From contig OX352773.1 of NCBI GenBank assembly GCA_947095535.1, forward strand, positions 28,479,398 through 28,543,397: a stretch of DNA of 64,000 nucleotides. The letters run 5' to 3'. The notes beneath the pieces were generated by a model. That model was not told the DNA's origin. It worked only from the letters and a program-made list of their open reading frames with translations, and did not search any database. The position numbers and the translations under genes were made by a program. Of the stretch, positions 51,011-64,000 are shown in pieces. Numbering within the stretch: position 1 is the stretch's first letter; each line of letters begins with the position of its first letter. Source of the stretch: Poecilobothrus nobilitatus. Its lineage: Eukaryota; Arthropoda; Insecta; Diptera; Dolichopodidae.

Positions 51011-54000
51011 TTGATTCAGTTTTATTTTTTTGGTTCTGAGAAAATTTGTTACACAGTATTTGTTAACATATTTATTTCTCTTGTCATCAACTTTTGCCTT
51101 CTTCACTTCAAAATATTGGTGCGAATTAAATTATTTTTGATATTAGATTCTTAGACGATATTTTTTCATATTAGTTGCACTTCTCTATGAATAAAAATAA
51201 TATATGATAATTCAACAGGGTAATCATAAGGGTTAAAATATAATTAAATGAGTTACATGATAATTTTTATTTATTAATTTAAATTTCTTCTTCTTTGACA
51301 AATTATATGATTGAAAATTTTTCCCATCATCCAAAGAACTTATATATACGGATTCATCTGTTGATTTTTTTTTTGTTTTTATTTTATAATTTTTTAAATA
51401 CTTTGATATAAATTTAATATAATGTTTTGTATAATATGTTGTGTTATGAGTTCGCACAATTAATGTTGAAAAATAAAATTATAATTCTATTAAAAATATC
51501 TTACATATTTTATATAAACTTACTTTAATATAAATATAAATTGTATATCTTTTTAACTACGACTATATACTGTTATATTTTTGTATAATATATATATATA
51601 TATATTAATATTAATAATAATAATAATAATAAAAATAATAATAATATGTATTATGCAAATTATTCCTGCTGCTTTATTACATTTTTTTTCACATAATTTT
51701 TCATATACATTCTTCTCTATTTTCTTTTATCACCGCGAAATTACTGAACGTTCATAATACATATATAATTATATACGAGTATTATATAGTTGTGACTTCT
51801 TCTTCTACTGATTTTTTTTTTTCTTGTCTTTTTTTTGTACCTATACAGTATACGCAAATTAATATTATGACTTTATTCAGCTCAGGTATTTTTTAAGAAA
51901 GAAAAAAAAAATCAAAACAACAGCAAAACTGAAAAAAAAAACAAAAAAACTAAGAAACACAAAATATGAAGTAAAGAAGTAATGAAAGGTAAAAAACATG
52001 ATATTAGTAAAATAAAAAATGTTATTTTTTAACTAAAAAAAAAAAAAACAAAAAGAAAGAAAAAAAAAAACAGTTTAAATTTTTTTTTTCTTAAAAGTTG
52101 AAGAAAAGTTCTTACAGTGCCGTCATCGTTTTTATTTCTATTATCCATTTTAAGAAATACCGTATATATATTCTGAAACTTGCGAAAATAAAATTTTGCA
52201 AATTCTTATACATACTCGTATAATAGGTACCTAATAAATTTTGTACGGTTCGAATTCTTAAATTTTATTCTAATTAAAATTCTATAATAGTATCGCAGTA
52301 AATTTGTTTTGTTTTTATTTGTTTTCTTTTTTCTTCCTTTTTTTTTTTTTTCAAAAATTAAACATGAAAGTTATAGTTTTTTATTTTTTACTTTTTTTTT
52401 TGATCATGTTTCGTTGTTTTTTTTTTTTTTTTATTTGTTATTTTCTTGTAATTTGTTAATAAAAGATTTTCTTGATTTGATTTTCATATTAAAAATATAG
52501 TAAATATGGTGAAATATCTTGAAGAATCCTACTTACACGTTCTGTATACGAATTATAATGTTTTTTATTGACATTTAAATAATATCTACATATATGTATA
52601 GCATAAAATATTACTTTCATTATGTACACGTTACAAATTATTATTATTCGATATCAGAATATTTATGTACATATATAAGTTTTATTTATTCGCGCCATGT
52701 TTAAATTTTAACTGTCACCACCATATTTGTATGTGTCATTTATAAAATAATTTGTATTCAATAGTTTTTTTATTTTCTTAATGTTTTAATTTTTACTACT
52801 TTATTTTTTTTTTATTTTTTTTTTTTATTTTTGCATAATTATTGAGTTTATTTATTTTGTGTTCATTTGTATGAAAAAAATATTAGTAATACATGTGTCA
52901 ATAAACCTGTTCCATAAATTTTCAATTTACTACTTACACGCCTCCAGTTTGTTTTCTATTGTTGTTTTTTTATTTTTAGTTTTTCATATTTAGTTTAAAA
53001 AAAAAAAAAAAACAAGAACAAAAATAATTAAAGAAAACATTCTAGCGCATATGCTAAACTTTATTACAAGTTTTTTGATATTTATTTATTTTATAATTGG
53101 CAAAAAGAAAGAGAAAGATGTTAATAGAACTATACTCGTGCATAGTACATACATACATAATAACATTAATATAAGTAATAGTGCATATTGTTCTAATATA
53201 AAAAAAAAAAAAAGAAAACAAAAACATATGAGAAAATGTAAAATAAGAAGAACAGAGAAATTTTAAAATAGAAATAATTAACTTAGGATAAAAGTTTATT
53301 TTATATTTTTCATATACATATATGGTATGTAACTATATGGTTTTTACCAAGTTAACCAAGTTTTAAAAAGTTTTTTGGTTTAAAGTTTGAATCATATTTT
53401 TATGGTTATTTTTTTTTTTGTTTTTTTTTTTTATTAAAGTTTAATTAAATTAATTTTTATGTTATTTTAAATATAATATTTCTATACATTTTATGAATAT
53501 TTACAGTTATTTTTAAACTTTTATTTTATTTTTTTTTTGCTTTTGTTCATATTTAATGTTTATACTTATGTATGTATATTTTTTCATAATTTTTAAATTT
53601 ATATAACATAACCTTTCTGGATTATGCATACCTACTTTTTTAGTTTTTTTTTTTTTTTTTTAAGTAAAGAATTAAAATTTTTGTATAACAAACAGTTTTG
53701 TATATACCTATATTAGAGTCCAGCCTCCACAAATTTTAAGAAAAAAAAAAAAACACTATAAAATAAAAAATTAAAATAAATAAAAATTAAAATGCTTTCA
53801 CCACCCATCTTTATTTGGTTTTTTTATTATAGGTAAGATATATTTGTACATATGTATATAATATTATTGTTTTCTATTAACCTGTATCTTTACATTTTCA
53901 CCTTTAAAATATACCAGATGAACATATTATAAGTTTTTTTTGTTTTGCTCATATGTATCTCAAAGATATATAGGTACTTTATTAGAATTTTTATTCTATA

Positions 54001-57000
54001 CTTTTTATGGAGTTATAGAAGAAAGAAAGAAAGAAATAAAAAATTATAAAATAGGTACAAAATGAAAAAAAAAAAAAAAAAACAAAACTCTTTTGACATT
54101 TTACTCATTCATGATAATTTTTCTTGTATTTATTGCTTGTTTTTATTTTTCATAGTAAAAAAAAAAAAACAAAAAACCAAATACAATATTATATAAAAAA
54201 GAGTTTAATAATAACAAAAATAACGGGCAAAAAATAAATATTTTTTTTTTTTTTTTTTTTAAATTCACCTACGCTTTCGTACCAAATCGGTTTTCAATAC
54301 ATGAATGATTTTGAAAAGAATTAAATTTCATTCATAAATTTAAATCAAACCAACCAGAGATACAAAACTCTCTTGAACTTAAATTTTCAATTTGAATTGA
54401 TTCAGCAAAAAAAAAAAAAAAAAATATTATAGTGTTTGTTTGCATGTATTTAGTTTTTTTTTTTTTTTTACAAATTTATTACAAAAAAAAAAAAATATAT
54501 AAGTATGATATAAACATTAAGCGATTTGTTAAGCGATTGAATGGTGTTAAATTTTGAGTGATTTTTGATTTTTTACAGTATGGCACGAAAAAAAATTTCT
54601 ATACGACAAAGTATGTATTAAATTTCAAACTTAAAAAAAAAAAAACTCAGAAAAGAAAAACAGAATTTTTATTATCATGAATTTAAAAAGATTTTTATTT
54701 TATACTGTATATCTATCTTATAGTTCGAATGTTCGATACTTAACCTCTGTTAATAAAGTGGAGGTGGTGATAGTTTTTTTTTTTTTTTTTTTACTATGAG
54801 TGATGATTACATTTATTTGTAAAATTATTAATTATTTTTGAGTGGTTGTTTGCGTATTTTTAAAGATTTTTTTTTAAATATTTGGTAATTATTTCATTTT
54901 TTCGTTTTATTAATATTTTTTTTTTTTTGACCAAATTGAGTGTAGGTTGCGCTAAAATTTCAAGTTTTCGAATTTTAATTTTAAATTTTATTAATGTTTT
55001 TGTTTTTTTTTGTTACTTCATTTTGTTGTCCCGGAAACAAAAATTAATTCGAATGTCATTTCTTTTAATTTTTTTTTTTTTTTTGGATTTTGAAGATTGT
55101 TTGTCACAGAAATTGTAATAAATTATAGTTTGCAAAAATGAAAACACTTAAGTAATTAACTAATATCCTAATGTTTTATCTTTGAAAAATTATAATTAAA
55201 AAAAAAAAAAACAAAGTAACAATAGATTTAATTTTTTTGTTGTCAAAATTCACATTTACGACAATTTCTTATTATTTAATTTTTATAGCGTTTTTTTTTT
55301 CTTTTTATTCATTTTTTGTTTTATTTAAAAGTTATGATTAAAACATCAAACTTTCACCAATCTGTTTTTTTTTTTTTTTTTTTGTATGTAAAACTCATTT
55401 TGTAACCCTCTTAATAGAAAAACAATTTTTATAACTCCCTTTAACACAAAAATTATTTAATGTAAAAATTAAATTTTTAAAAATATCTGATAAAAAGTAA
55501 TGAATTCAAATATTTGTAATTATTAACACTTTGTTATACACCTGTATATTGGATATAATTGCCTTTAAGTACACATTTCATTGTATTTATTCTCATCATT
55601 ACAACTTGCTATCGAACTTCCCAATTAACCAAAAAAAAAAAACCCAGAAAAAAGGTTAAACTGTCATTAAACTTTTCTTCAGTATTGATTGGGATTCATT
55701 ATTTTTTTACTATCAACTTGTCTTCTGTTCTCTTCTGTACAATAAACAATGATTTTAGTTTTTGGTCAATTTAAATGAAAGTTAATAATGACCGTAAATT
55801 TTGTATGTACATATATGTACCTTTATACATAATAATATATGTATATTTCTTTTTTGTTTTTGTTCGGATATCTGAATTTTTGATCATAAAGCAATAAAAA
55901 GAAAGCAAAATAATCAACTGAGGAGAATAATAAATAATTATATTTAGCCAGTCAGCCTCCAAAAACTGTTGAGAGTTAACTTTTTTATTTTTTGTTTTTT
56001 TTTTTTTTTTTTGGTTGTATTTTTTATTCAAATTCATTCAATTTTTTTTTTTTATACATTTCAACACCATAAAAAGTCAATTTGAATAACATTCAAATAT
56101 GTTAAATATATATTCAAAATTTAAAGCAAAAATGAAAAAAAATGTAAATATTTTTTTTCTTTTTTTTGGTATATAAAAATATTGTTTTTACCTTTTCTAG
56201 GTGAATTTTTCTGGTAGTAAGTAGGAGGTAAGGCAAAGATAGATTGAATTTGAAAATAGAATGAATTGCGCGCAAGAAAATTTTATTTGTTTCTTGTTTT
56301 AATATGTCCAAATATTGATGTAAATTTTCTTGAGTAGTAAAAAATTATTGGAAAAAAAAAATGTTTTTTTTTTTTTTAGTCATAAAACTAAATTATAATA
56401 AATAAAAGATATAGAAAAGAAAAGAATATACCTATATAAAAATGTAAAAACATATTCGGAAATATCGTAAATTATTCGGGTTACTAAAGATTGGCCATTT
56501 TTTGTTTGTTGTTGTTTTATACTAAAAGTTATTTATAACTATGATTTGGAATTTATGTAAAATTAATCAGACATAATCATTATTTGGTAGCGTTTGCTTG
56601 TGTAATCAGTCAAAAAATATTGTTGTTTTTTATGAGTAGAATTTTAAATGAGATGAGATTTAAAAAAAAAAAAAAAAAATCATAAATACTAAAAATAAAA
56701 TTAAAATTTACGATATGATCATATCATATATTTTATGATCAATTTTTGTATTTCTTCTATTTCTCTTTTTTAAAATTAGACTTTATAAATAATTATTGTA
56801 AGCCCTTCAAGATAAAATATTAGTATGAATTGAAATTCAAATTTTTTTTTTGTGTTCAATAATAATTTGATGAGAACTTGAAAAAAATATAAAAATTTTA
56901 TAAAAGAATAATAATTTTTTATGACTTTTTTATGTAATTTTTGGTTAAATATGGTATGTTTAGTGTATGAAGTATAGATAATTTTTTTTTTTATTATCTT

Positions 57001-57060
57001 TATTTATTTTTTTTTTTATTATTAACTGTATCTTATTATTATTAAATATAATATATTTTT
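51011..57060. other. Intron sequence directly upstream of the Ig exon, no gene
   Basis: Nothing but AT-rich simple sequence, including the TA/AAT tract at 51590 and dense T runs at 52300-52450, 53400-53700 and 54780-55400. No branch point can be singled out in sequence this AT-rich. Confidence 0.7.
51590..51645 (+). repeat. (TA)n followed by (AAT)n microsatellite
   Basis: A TA tract passes directly into about eleven AAT/AATA units, ending at TATGTATTATGC. Confidence 0.88.
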
Positions 57061-57082
57061 CTATTATTTTTATTTTTTTTAG
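57061..57082 (+). other. 3' splice site (polypyrimidine tract and AG)
   Basis: A T-rich tract interrupted only by single A, C or G bases ends in AG at 57081-57082 and opens the Ig exon in the frame that keeps a hydrophobic signal-peptide tail. Later AGs (for example in ccag near 57110) would remove part of that tail and are less likely. Confidence 0.8.
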
Positions 57083-57427
57083 CTCTTATCTTAACGTTCA
57101 TATCATCCAGTTGGTGTCAAAAACAGCAAAAATTCCGTCTAACACCACAGGATTTACAGGTGTTAGAGGGCTCTGAAGCAACACTTAAATGTGAAATATC
57201 GAATTTAGCCGGTCAAGTGCAATGGACCAAAGATGGTTTTGCGCTTGGTTTTTCAGCTGTGATACCTGGTTTTCCACGTTATTCAGTATTAGGTGATCGT
57301 AATCAAGGAATTTATAATTTAAGAATATCGAATGCATCAATTGATGATGATGCTGAATATCAATGTCAAGTTGGTCCTGGCAAATTTAATTCACCAATAA
57401 GAGCGAATGCAAAATTAACAGTTATAT
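57083..57427 (+). CDS. sns: Internal exon of a Sticks-and-stones/nephrin-family adhesion receptor: signal-peptide end plus Ig domain 1
   Basis: This is one exon of a larger gene, 345 nt, entered and left in phase 1 (2 nt, 114 codons, 1 nt), the usual symmetry of an Ig-domain exon. Residues 1-11 are hydrophobic and end in SSSWC, like the tail of a signal peptide whose start lies on an upstream exon. Residues 22-114 form a V-type Ig domain: Cys36 in LKCE, Trp47 in QWTKDG, the DDDAEYQCQ box with Cys94, and closing LTVI. The segments DLQVLEGSEA, WTKDGFALGF and IPGFPRYSVLGDR match my memory of Drosophila Sns very closely, and Hibris less so. In flies Sns sits in the membrane of fusion-competent myoblasts and nephrocytes and binds Kirre/Roughest. 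Acceptor tttttttag and donor gtaagt bound it. The GTG at 57160 is an internal Val, not a start. Hbs is the main alternative; the nephrin family itself is near certain. Confidence 0.93.
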
Positions 57428-57433
57428 GTAAGT
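57428..57433 (+). other. 5' splice site GTAAGT
   Basis: A consensus GTAAGT follows the LTVI end of Ig domain 1 after one extra base, giving a phase-1 exit. Reading through it produces only lysine/isoleucine-rich low-complexity sequence and a stop at 57490-57492, which supports splicing here. Confidence 0.88.
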
Positions 57434-60400
57434 CTAAAAAAATAAAATTTAGTAATATCTATATTTATTTTTCAATTAATTTTATATCGTAAATAATTCA
57501 AAAAACCTTTAAAAAAAAAACTTTTTATAAATTTATAAATTTGCAAAAGAGTACATATATAATATATATCTCACATGAATTTAATTAAATATTAATAAAT
57601 AGAATTAAATACGTTTTTAAATCCCTTTACAAAGAATTTTATGCAATCAAATAGGATTTTTTTTTAATTTAATTTTTATTTTAAAAAAAAGAAGAGGGAA
57701 AAAATTTTTTTTTTTTTAGCTGATTCTCTATAAAATTAAATTCTCTTTCGTAAATATTTCATAAACAAAATTTACAAATTTTCACATAGATGAAAAAAAA
57801 AAAAAAGATACAGAGATTATTAAAAAAAGGGATAAAAAAAAAAACTTTTTTTTTTATATTTTACCTCAATACTAAATAAATTTTTAAATAATTTAAATTA
57901 ATTTCTTTTTAAATAAAATTGAAGAAGAAAAAAAAAACACAAACGATTATAAACAATTTTTTTTTTTTTTCTTTAAAGTATCAGAGAATTAAGAATTAAA
58001 AGAAAGAAAAACAAAAAACAAATTAATATTGTTTAATAAAAGTAAAATAAAACTTGTAGTCCATGTATTTGTAGAATAAATCTGCCTCCTTAAAAATATT
58101 ACTCACTTTTTACCCTCAAAATAAAAAAAAAAAAAAATACGAAAAATACGAAAAATACGTAAAATAAGCAAAACAACAACAACAACAACAAAAAAAATTA
58201 AAAACTTAAAAACTTCTAACAATATTTCACATATTTTCAATTTTCTATCTAACACCAACCAACCAAAACAACAACATGATAATACTGTCTGCCCCGACCG
58301 CTTCCTTCATAACTTTATAATACCATCTAACAAATATTTCCAACAACATCGAACAACACTAAAATACAAAAACAAAAATAACACTAAAAAATGTAAAAAA
58401 AAAAATTAAATAAAAAAAATTCTTTAAAAAAAGGAATGTATTTTTTAGATTATCCCTACCCAGAACCAAAAAAAAAAAATAAAAATAAAGTATCTACTAT
58501 GTTTGCAAAGGATTTAAACTTTTATAATTAAGGAATTTAACAACCTTCAACTTGAGAGAGATGAAAGAGAATTATACACAATTTTTGGTAAATTACAAAA
58601 TATTTTTGCAAATTATAACTTTCTTTTCTGTTTTTCCCTATATCTTTTCTTTTTATTTCCTATATATTTTTGTTCTTTTTTTACTACACCCCTTCTTACC
58701 TCATATTTTTAATTTCATTTCATTCCTCAGTTACTTCTTTTGTGTTCCATCAGTATTTTTGACTTTTTTCGGCTTATATAGAGATCCTTTACACAAGAAA
58801 TGTGTTCTAAACGTATTTATACAGGAAAAAAAAAAAAAAAATATAACAATAATAAAAAAACAAAAAGATACTGTTATAATAACATCTATTTCTATTCGCA
58901 TACATCTGTGTGTATGTAATATATATTTATTATTGCACATACATTTAAATATTTATAAAATTCTTGAAAAAAAAAATAAAAATACAAAAACAAAATAGAA
59001 AACGTCTCTTATATACTGTTGTATGTATCTTTTAGATGTTTTTGCGTGGCTTTTTCTATATTTCTATATTACGGATGCCTAGAATTTTATTCGAAAAATT
59101 TTTTCAATGTTTAATTTTTTTTTCTGTTTTTTATTATTTTTTACTGTTATTTGTTTCCTATGTTACTTATGTTGTTCCTTACTGTTATTTTTTGTTTTAC
59201 AATGTGCACAACACAGACATGAGATCAACTGATGAGAATTTGTAAGAAGAAAAATTTTTTTTTGTTCCTAGTTAAAAATGTAAAACTTTTCCCGTAAAAT
59301 TGATGTTTTTGTTTTTATTATTGTGTTTTTTTTTTTGAGGAAATTGTTTTAGAGTAAAACGAAAAAATTTATAGCATATAATATAATAAAATAGAAAGAG
59401 AAAGAAACAATAACAAAAAAAAAAAATATGATGTGTTCTAAAATATAAAATTTAAAAAAACAAAAATAAAAAACAAAATAGGATCTAAACTGAAACACAG
59501 AAATAAAAGGGTGGTATGAGATCTTCTGTTTGATTGGATTTGATACAAACAAAAAGAAGAAAAGAAAAAAATACAAGACAAATTATAAAAGAAATTAAGA
59601 CACAGAAAGATATAACATAAAGGAAAGAAAGGGAACCGAAAAATTGTTGTTTTAAAACAAATTTTTCAAACATTTAAAAAATATTGCAGCGCAACAATGT
59701 TCAATTTTTAATACATAGCGAATACAATAAGAATAAAATTATAAGTAATTAAGAAAATAGAAAATCTTAACATTTAAATAACAAAAAGAAAAAGATGAAA
59801 ATAAATAGTAAAAGAGTTAAAATATGTTAAAAAAGTTTTAATGACAGAGATTCTTAAACTGAATATAACAGGACACTTTTTTAAGATACAATTTTTTTTT
59901 TAGAAGTAACTTAGGTATAGGTAATTTAATGATTCTATGAGACTTGAAACAATAAAGAAAAGTTATAGAGTGGAAATATATGTTTATAATAGTGGTTTTC
60001 AAACTTTTCAAAAAAGAAATAAAAATATTATTTCATAAATTAAATAATTTTATAGCGCTTGAGAGCGTAATATAGAGAACTTAAAAATATATTTAACAGA
60101 GAAGAAAAGATTAAGTAATAAATAAAGAATTAGCAATTTTATACAAAAAAAAAAAACAATTATTTTTAAGTACATACTCTAAATGTCTTAAATATTAATT
60201 TAAATTTAGTTTTTTTAATAAAATTTTCAATAAAGTTGTTTATCTTAGAACGTATATTCGTAATATGTACTTTTACAGAATTCTTGCATATTATTTAATT
60301 GAATTTTAAAATTAAATTTACAAAATAAAATTCTAAACTCCTTTATTTTATTTTAAAATACAATTTGAAAACCACTAATTAAATACTAACAAAAAAAATA

Positions 60401-60849
60401 GAATTTTCGCTTAAATAATTTAATTGTTTAGGGTAAAATATTATGAGGTTATTTATTAATTTTTTTTTTTGAAAACTTTTACAAACACTCGTTATCTTTT
60501 GCCCAAATGTCCATGTTAAATATAAGATAAAAATTATTAAAGATAAAACTTTAAATCAAAAATGAATTCCTCCTTTTTTTTTTTTTTTTGAAGTCTATCA
60601 AAGTTTAATGTTGCGATTGTTTGTATATTATGTTTCTTTTTTAAATTTTAATTAAATGTTTTTTATGTTTTCTTAAAAAAAAGTTATTTTTTTCAATCTT
60701 TTCTTAATTTCTTTTTTTTTTCCACCCATTTAATGTTTTGAATCCTAACACTTTATTAAATAATTGTGTAAATAAATACATGGCTTCATAGAGTTTTAAG
60801 TATAATTGTTTTTTCAATCCAACAAATTAATAAATTTAAGAATTTAATT
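57434..60849. other. Downstream intron of the sns-like gene, first part
   Basis: No second Ig exon is seen. The 148-codon frame at 58552-58998 is dominated by Phe/Tyr/Leu and Lys from T- and A-rich sequence and shows no domain. A slightly GC-richer patch at 58240-58330 (CAACCAACC, CTGCCCCGACCGC) has no reading frame or repeat partner in this window. Confidence 0.7.
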
Positions 60850-61800
60850 AAGTAGTCATTAGTATGAAATTTGAAATAACATTTTATTTAAGCTATCACA
60901 TAAATAATTAGGCTTAAGTACGAAATTTGAAAAAATAAAAATCCATTTCCAAAATATCATTTACATAATTTCAAAAAAAAAGAATATCAATTTCAAAAAA
61001 ATTCCACTTACAATAATTGGGACTCTGATTTTTTAACCAACTGTAAAATTGCTTCTAAAATTTTTTTAGATACATATTGCAGCAACAAGGCATTTAAAAT
61101 AGTTAGTTCTACCACCCTCAAATTCGCGCTAAACAAATTATTGAAACCCTGATTTAGAAACCAACTATGTATAATATCTCCCCTAATTCAGAATCTCACA
61201 TAATATACAAATTTATACATAATATGTATTCTGTAAAAGGTGTGTATGCAATCCTAATTTTGTTACCAACTTTAAAATTGTTCTTAATTTTTTTTATACC
61301 AACATATTTTAATACCAATTTATTAAAAATAATTGGGGCTATCATCCCCAAATCCTCACTTTTATTTTCGCACAGTAGAGACTACCGCTTCCACTTATCA
61401 AATTTTTAAAGTTTGAATTTTGAAAACTAGCTAAAAAACTTTGTTGCCAACCCCAAAAAAATATATTTCATTTTGTGGACTTTTATACAATGAGAGCATG
61501 TCATGTCCCTGTATTTCAAATTGATGCCCGTAGTATCATTTGCCTGTATTTCATGCAATTTGCCTATACTATAGTTTGCCTGAACTTCATTCTAAGTTAG
61601 GAGAGATTTTAGTGATGCATTCAAAGGCAGGGCTAAATGCTTTTTCCAGAATATTTATATATGTATATGTATATGTGAGAATCTAAATTAGAAGGGACTT
61701 TAGTGAATTCAAAATCAAAGTTATACGCGCCTTTTTCAGAATATATAATATATTTTTGTATAATATGAAATACCTACAAATGAAATACAGGCTTCTGATA
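60850..61800. repeat. Core-repeat block C (foldback-like, related to A and B)
   Basis: Forward core anchors occur at about 61027, 61151 and 61253 (GATTTTTTAACCAACT, GATTTAGAAACCAACT, AATTTTGTTACCAACT), and reverse copies at 61610-61720, so the block is a broken palindrome as in element A. Between them is a short array of TTTGCCTGTATTTCAT-type units (61540-61595), and 61745-61795 holds the inverse ATGAAATACAGGC form. A GGGGCTATCATCCCC hairpin lies at 61335-61349. The left margin 60850-61020 repeats GAAATTTGAAA motifs. Precise ends were not found. Confidence 0.6.
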
Positions 61801-64000
61801 GAAACTCTTTTTCAATATTTTGAAATGTTGTATTTTCGAATGTTTTCTTTGGAATTATTTTTTTTTTTTTGTTTGGAATTTTGTAACTTTCAAATTATGA
61901 CACCATCCTAAATAATTAAGTAAATTTGTATTTAGAAGTTTAAAAATTGGAAGTCTGCAAGAAAAATCACTAAAACATGAAAAATTAAAAAAAAATATGT
62001 ATATATTTTTTAATAATAAGGAAAGAGTTATTTTTTATTATGTAATCAGTGATACGTAAACTATAATCAGTTCTTTTAACTGGAAAAAAAAAAACAAACA
62101 TTTAATAAAATGCATCAACATAACTCAATATTATATTTTAAAGAACAGGTACCTACCTAATATACTCTGTTATAATCATTTAATAATATGTATGTTGCCT
62201 CGAATATAGTACCAATGTATACATAATGCAAGTACAAATATAATTTACCGTTTAAGCTACACACATTCATACATATATTAAAGCTATACATATAATAATT
62301 GTCGATATTAAATTTGTAATTTTTCAACTGGAATTTAATAAAAATTTGCGAAATAATATTTTATAATGGTAAAAAATGTTGCTCAATATTTTCAATAACG
62401 GTACTATATTACAACAAGTTTTATATTTAATTTTTTTTTTTCATATTAAAACGAGAATTTATTTCATTTTGATATGAACATTTTCTAAATATTTGTTTAC
62501 CTTTAGATTTTGTTTAGAAAAATCAACAAAAATCCTAACGACATTAAAAAATTGAAAAATCTAGAAAAGGCCTCTTAAAATCCATTTGATCTATAAAATT
62601 GACTTGAAAACTTTTTTTTTTTAACTTTTTTGTTCTAATTTTTTTGTTTCTTTTCAATTATTTGGTAAATTTTTCTTTTTTTTTTGTCAGAAAATATCGT
62701 AAACAATATCATATGAACTGCTAAACTAATATTTATAAAACTAATTACGGTTCTTGTTTATTTTTCATCTTATAGAATAATTCGTTTCGCTTTTTACTAA
62801 CTGGAATTTTTTTTTTTTTAAATATGCTGTTCTTCTTTTTCAGTTATTTGCTTTAATTTTGTATCTAAGTTTTATGTTGTTATCTATTACTGTTTTACAA
62901 AAAAAAAAAAATAAAAAAAATAAAAAAATAAGTAGAAATTTTTACTGAATATTTATTTAACAAGATTCCCAAATATACATTTAAATTAATTTTATATTAT
63001 ATGTATGTATGTATATATGTTTGTTTTTTTTCTGGGCAATGGAAAACTCATGTTCTGTCCTTCATATACTAGATAGGTGGGCTGAACAAAAAAAATTTTT
63101 TTTTTTATTTATTTCAAACTCTTTAAATTCAAGGAGAATTCTTTTTCATTTGTAACTAAGTAAATATCATCATCAAAACTAAATTCGTAGTTTGTTTTTT
63201 TTTTTTTTATTATTTTTCGCGTTTTTTGTTTTTTTTTTTTGTATAATTGGTAACCTTAATATTAAATCTATTATATAATTGTGTTTAGCAACACAGAAAA
63301 AGAGAAAAAAATCAGGAACTCACATTAGCAACATTTAATTGTTGAGCATTGAAGAATAACAAAAAAGAAAAAGAAAAATTACAAAAAACTTGAATTGAGT
63401 TTAAAATACAAAAAAAAAATAATAATAATAAAAAAAAAATAACGGAAAACAAAAGGAAAAATAGGAAAATATTTGCATAAAATAAAATTTTCAGCACTTA
63501 ATGTTACTGTTTACTTATGTATAAAAGTATACCATACTTATTTGTTCAAATATACATAATATATATGTATGTAATGTATAAAAAATATACATATGTATAT
63601 TTATGCGATTGTGTTTTGTTTTTTTTTTTTTTTTTAAACTTTTATACAGCATTTTCGTTTTATTAAAAGTCTAGCTCCTAGCATCATTTTAACGAGTAGA
63701 AAAAACATAAAAAAATAACTAAAAATCAAAAAAAAAACAAAAAAAACTCTATGAAGAACATGGCAAAAAAAGTAAATTTCAACTCCTTCCATTATTCTGA
63801 TCCTTTTCTGTCTCTCTCTCTGTATTTTCAATTGTACTCATTTTAAACCTTGTAAAATACAAAACTCCCTAAAAAATTTCAAGTGTCTGCCATTTTCACA
63901 ATTTTTAACAATTTTGTTTGTTTAACAAAAAAGTAATAAAAAAAAAATATATAATAATGTTTTCCACAAAAAAACGTTAAAATTAAAATAAAAGAAAAAA
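61801..64000. other. Downstream intron of the sns-like gene, last part
   Basis: AT-rich sequence with T and A runs (for example near 62880, 63200 and 63620). I see no exon, RNA gene or recognisable repeat up to the window edge. Confidence 0.65.

Noticed and set aside
57083..57427. Kirre/Roughest as the identity of the Ig exon
   Set aside because: Those proteins also have a WTKD motif in Ig1, but the DLQVLEGSEA and IPGFPRYSVLGDR segments fit Sns (and less well Hbs) from memory of the family.
57160..57492. A 110-residue protein starting at 57160
   Set aside because: The first codon is GTG inside a conserved Ig domain and the last 20 codons run past a clear GTAAGT donor; the real unit is the spliced exon 57083-57427.
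58552..58998. 148-codon open frame
   Set aside because: The product is Phe/Tyr/Leu- and Lys-rich from T- and A-runs, with no domain, and it overlaps a similar frame on the other strand.
61167..61409. 80-codon frame
   Set aside because: It lies in the core-repeat block C and is not conserved between the repeat units.

Overview
The window is very AT-rich (by eye about four fifths A+T) and full of A or T runs of 10-23 bases, TA-rich microsatellites, degenerate transposon remnants and tRNA-derived SINEs. It contains only one convincing host coding segment: a 345-nt exon at 57083-57427 on the + strand. This exon encodes the end of a signal peptide plus the first immunoglobulin domain of a Sticks-and-stones / nephrin-type cell-adhesion receptor. 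The near-identity to my recollection of fly Sns, together with TACATA/TATACTCGTATA-style simple sequence and the transposon mix, points to an insect and most likely a fly (Diptera). The species cannot be fixed from the sequence.

Layout. Positions 1-57082 read as one very large upstream intron of the sns-like gene (or intron plus 5' region, because exon 1 was not found). Positions 57428-64000 are the start of the next intron; no second Ig exon is visible before the window ends. Inside the upstream intron lie: a dispersed unclassified repeat (6803, 31835, 40179); an inverted-arm element with a nested AACCGG-rich element (9411-10406); an unrecognised 135-codon ORF in a GC-richer patch (13263-13670); two copies of one tRNA-derived SINE (17671 +, 27570 -) and a second tRNA-like/SINE head (39864); a foldback-type element at 24883-26169 that carries a complete 486-bp PIF/Harbinger-like MITE; a TTAA-flanked MITE (41239-41801); a second foldback-like element (42436-43660) with a nested mariner-like MITE (43256-43526); two relics of non-LTR retrotransposon RNase H domains on the - strand (47150-47701 and 49783-51010); and another foldback-like element (49054-49555). 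A fourth related repeat block lies in the downstream intron (60850-61800).

The most interesting signal is a family of foldback-like elements. Several loci share a core whose anchor is close to GATTTTGTAACCAACT, found at about a dozen sites and in opposed orientations at two loci. In three of them the core sits beside or between inverted arms built from short degenerate tandem units, and the arm units differ from locus to locus. The best copy has GGYGCTAC-type terminal inverted repeats and an imperfect 9-bp target duplication. That architecture recalls Drosophila Foldback and Mutator-like elements, but no coding capacity is present here.
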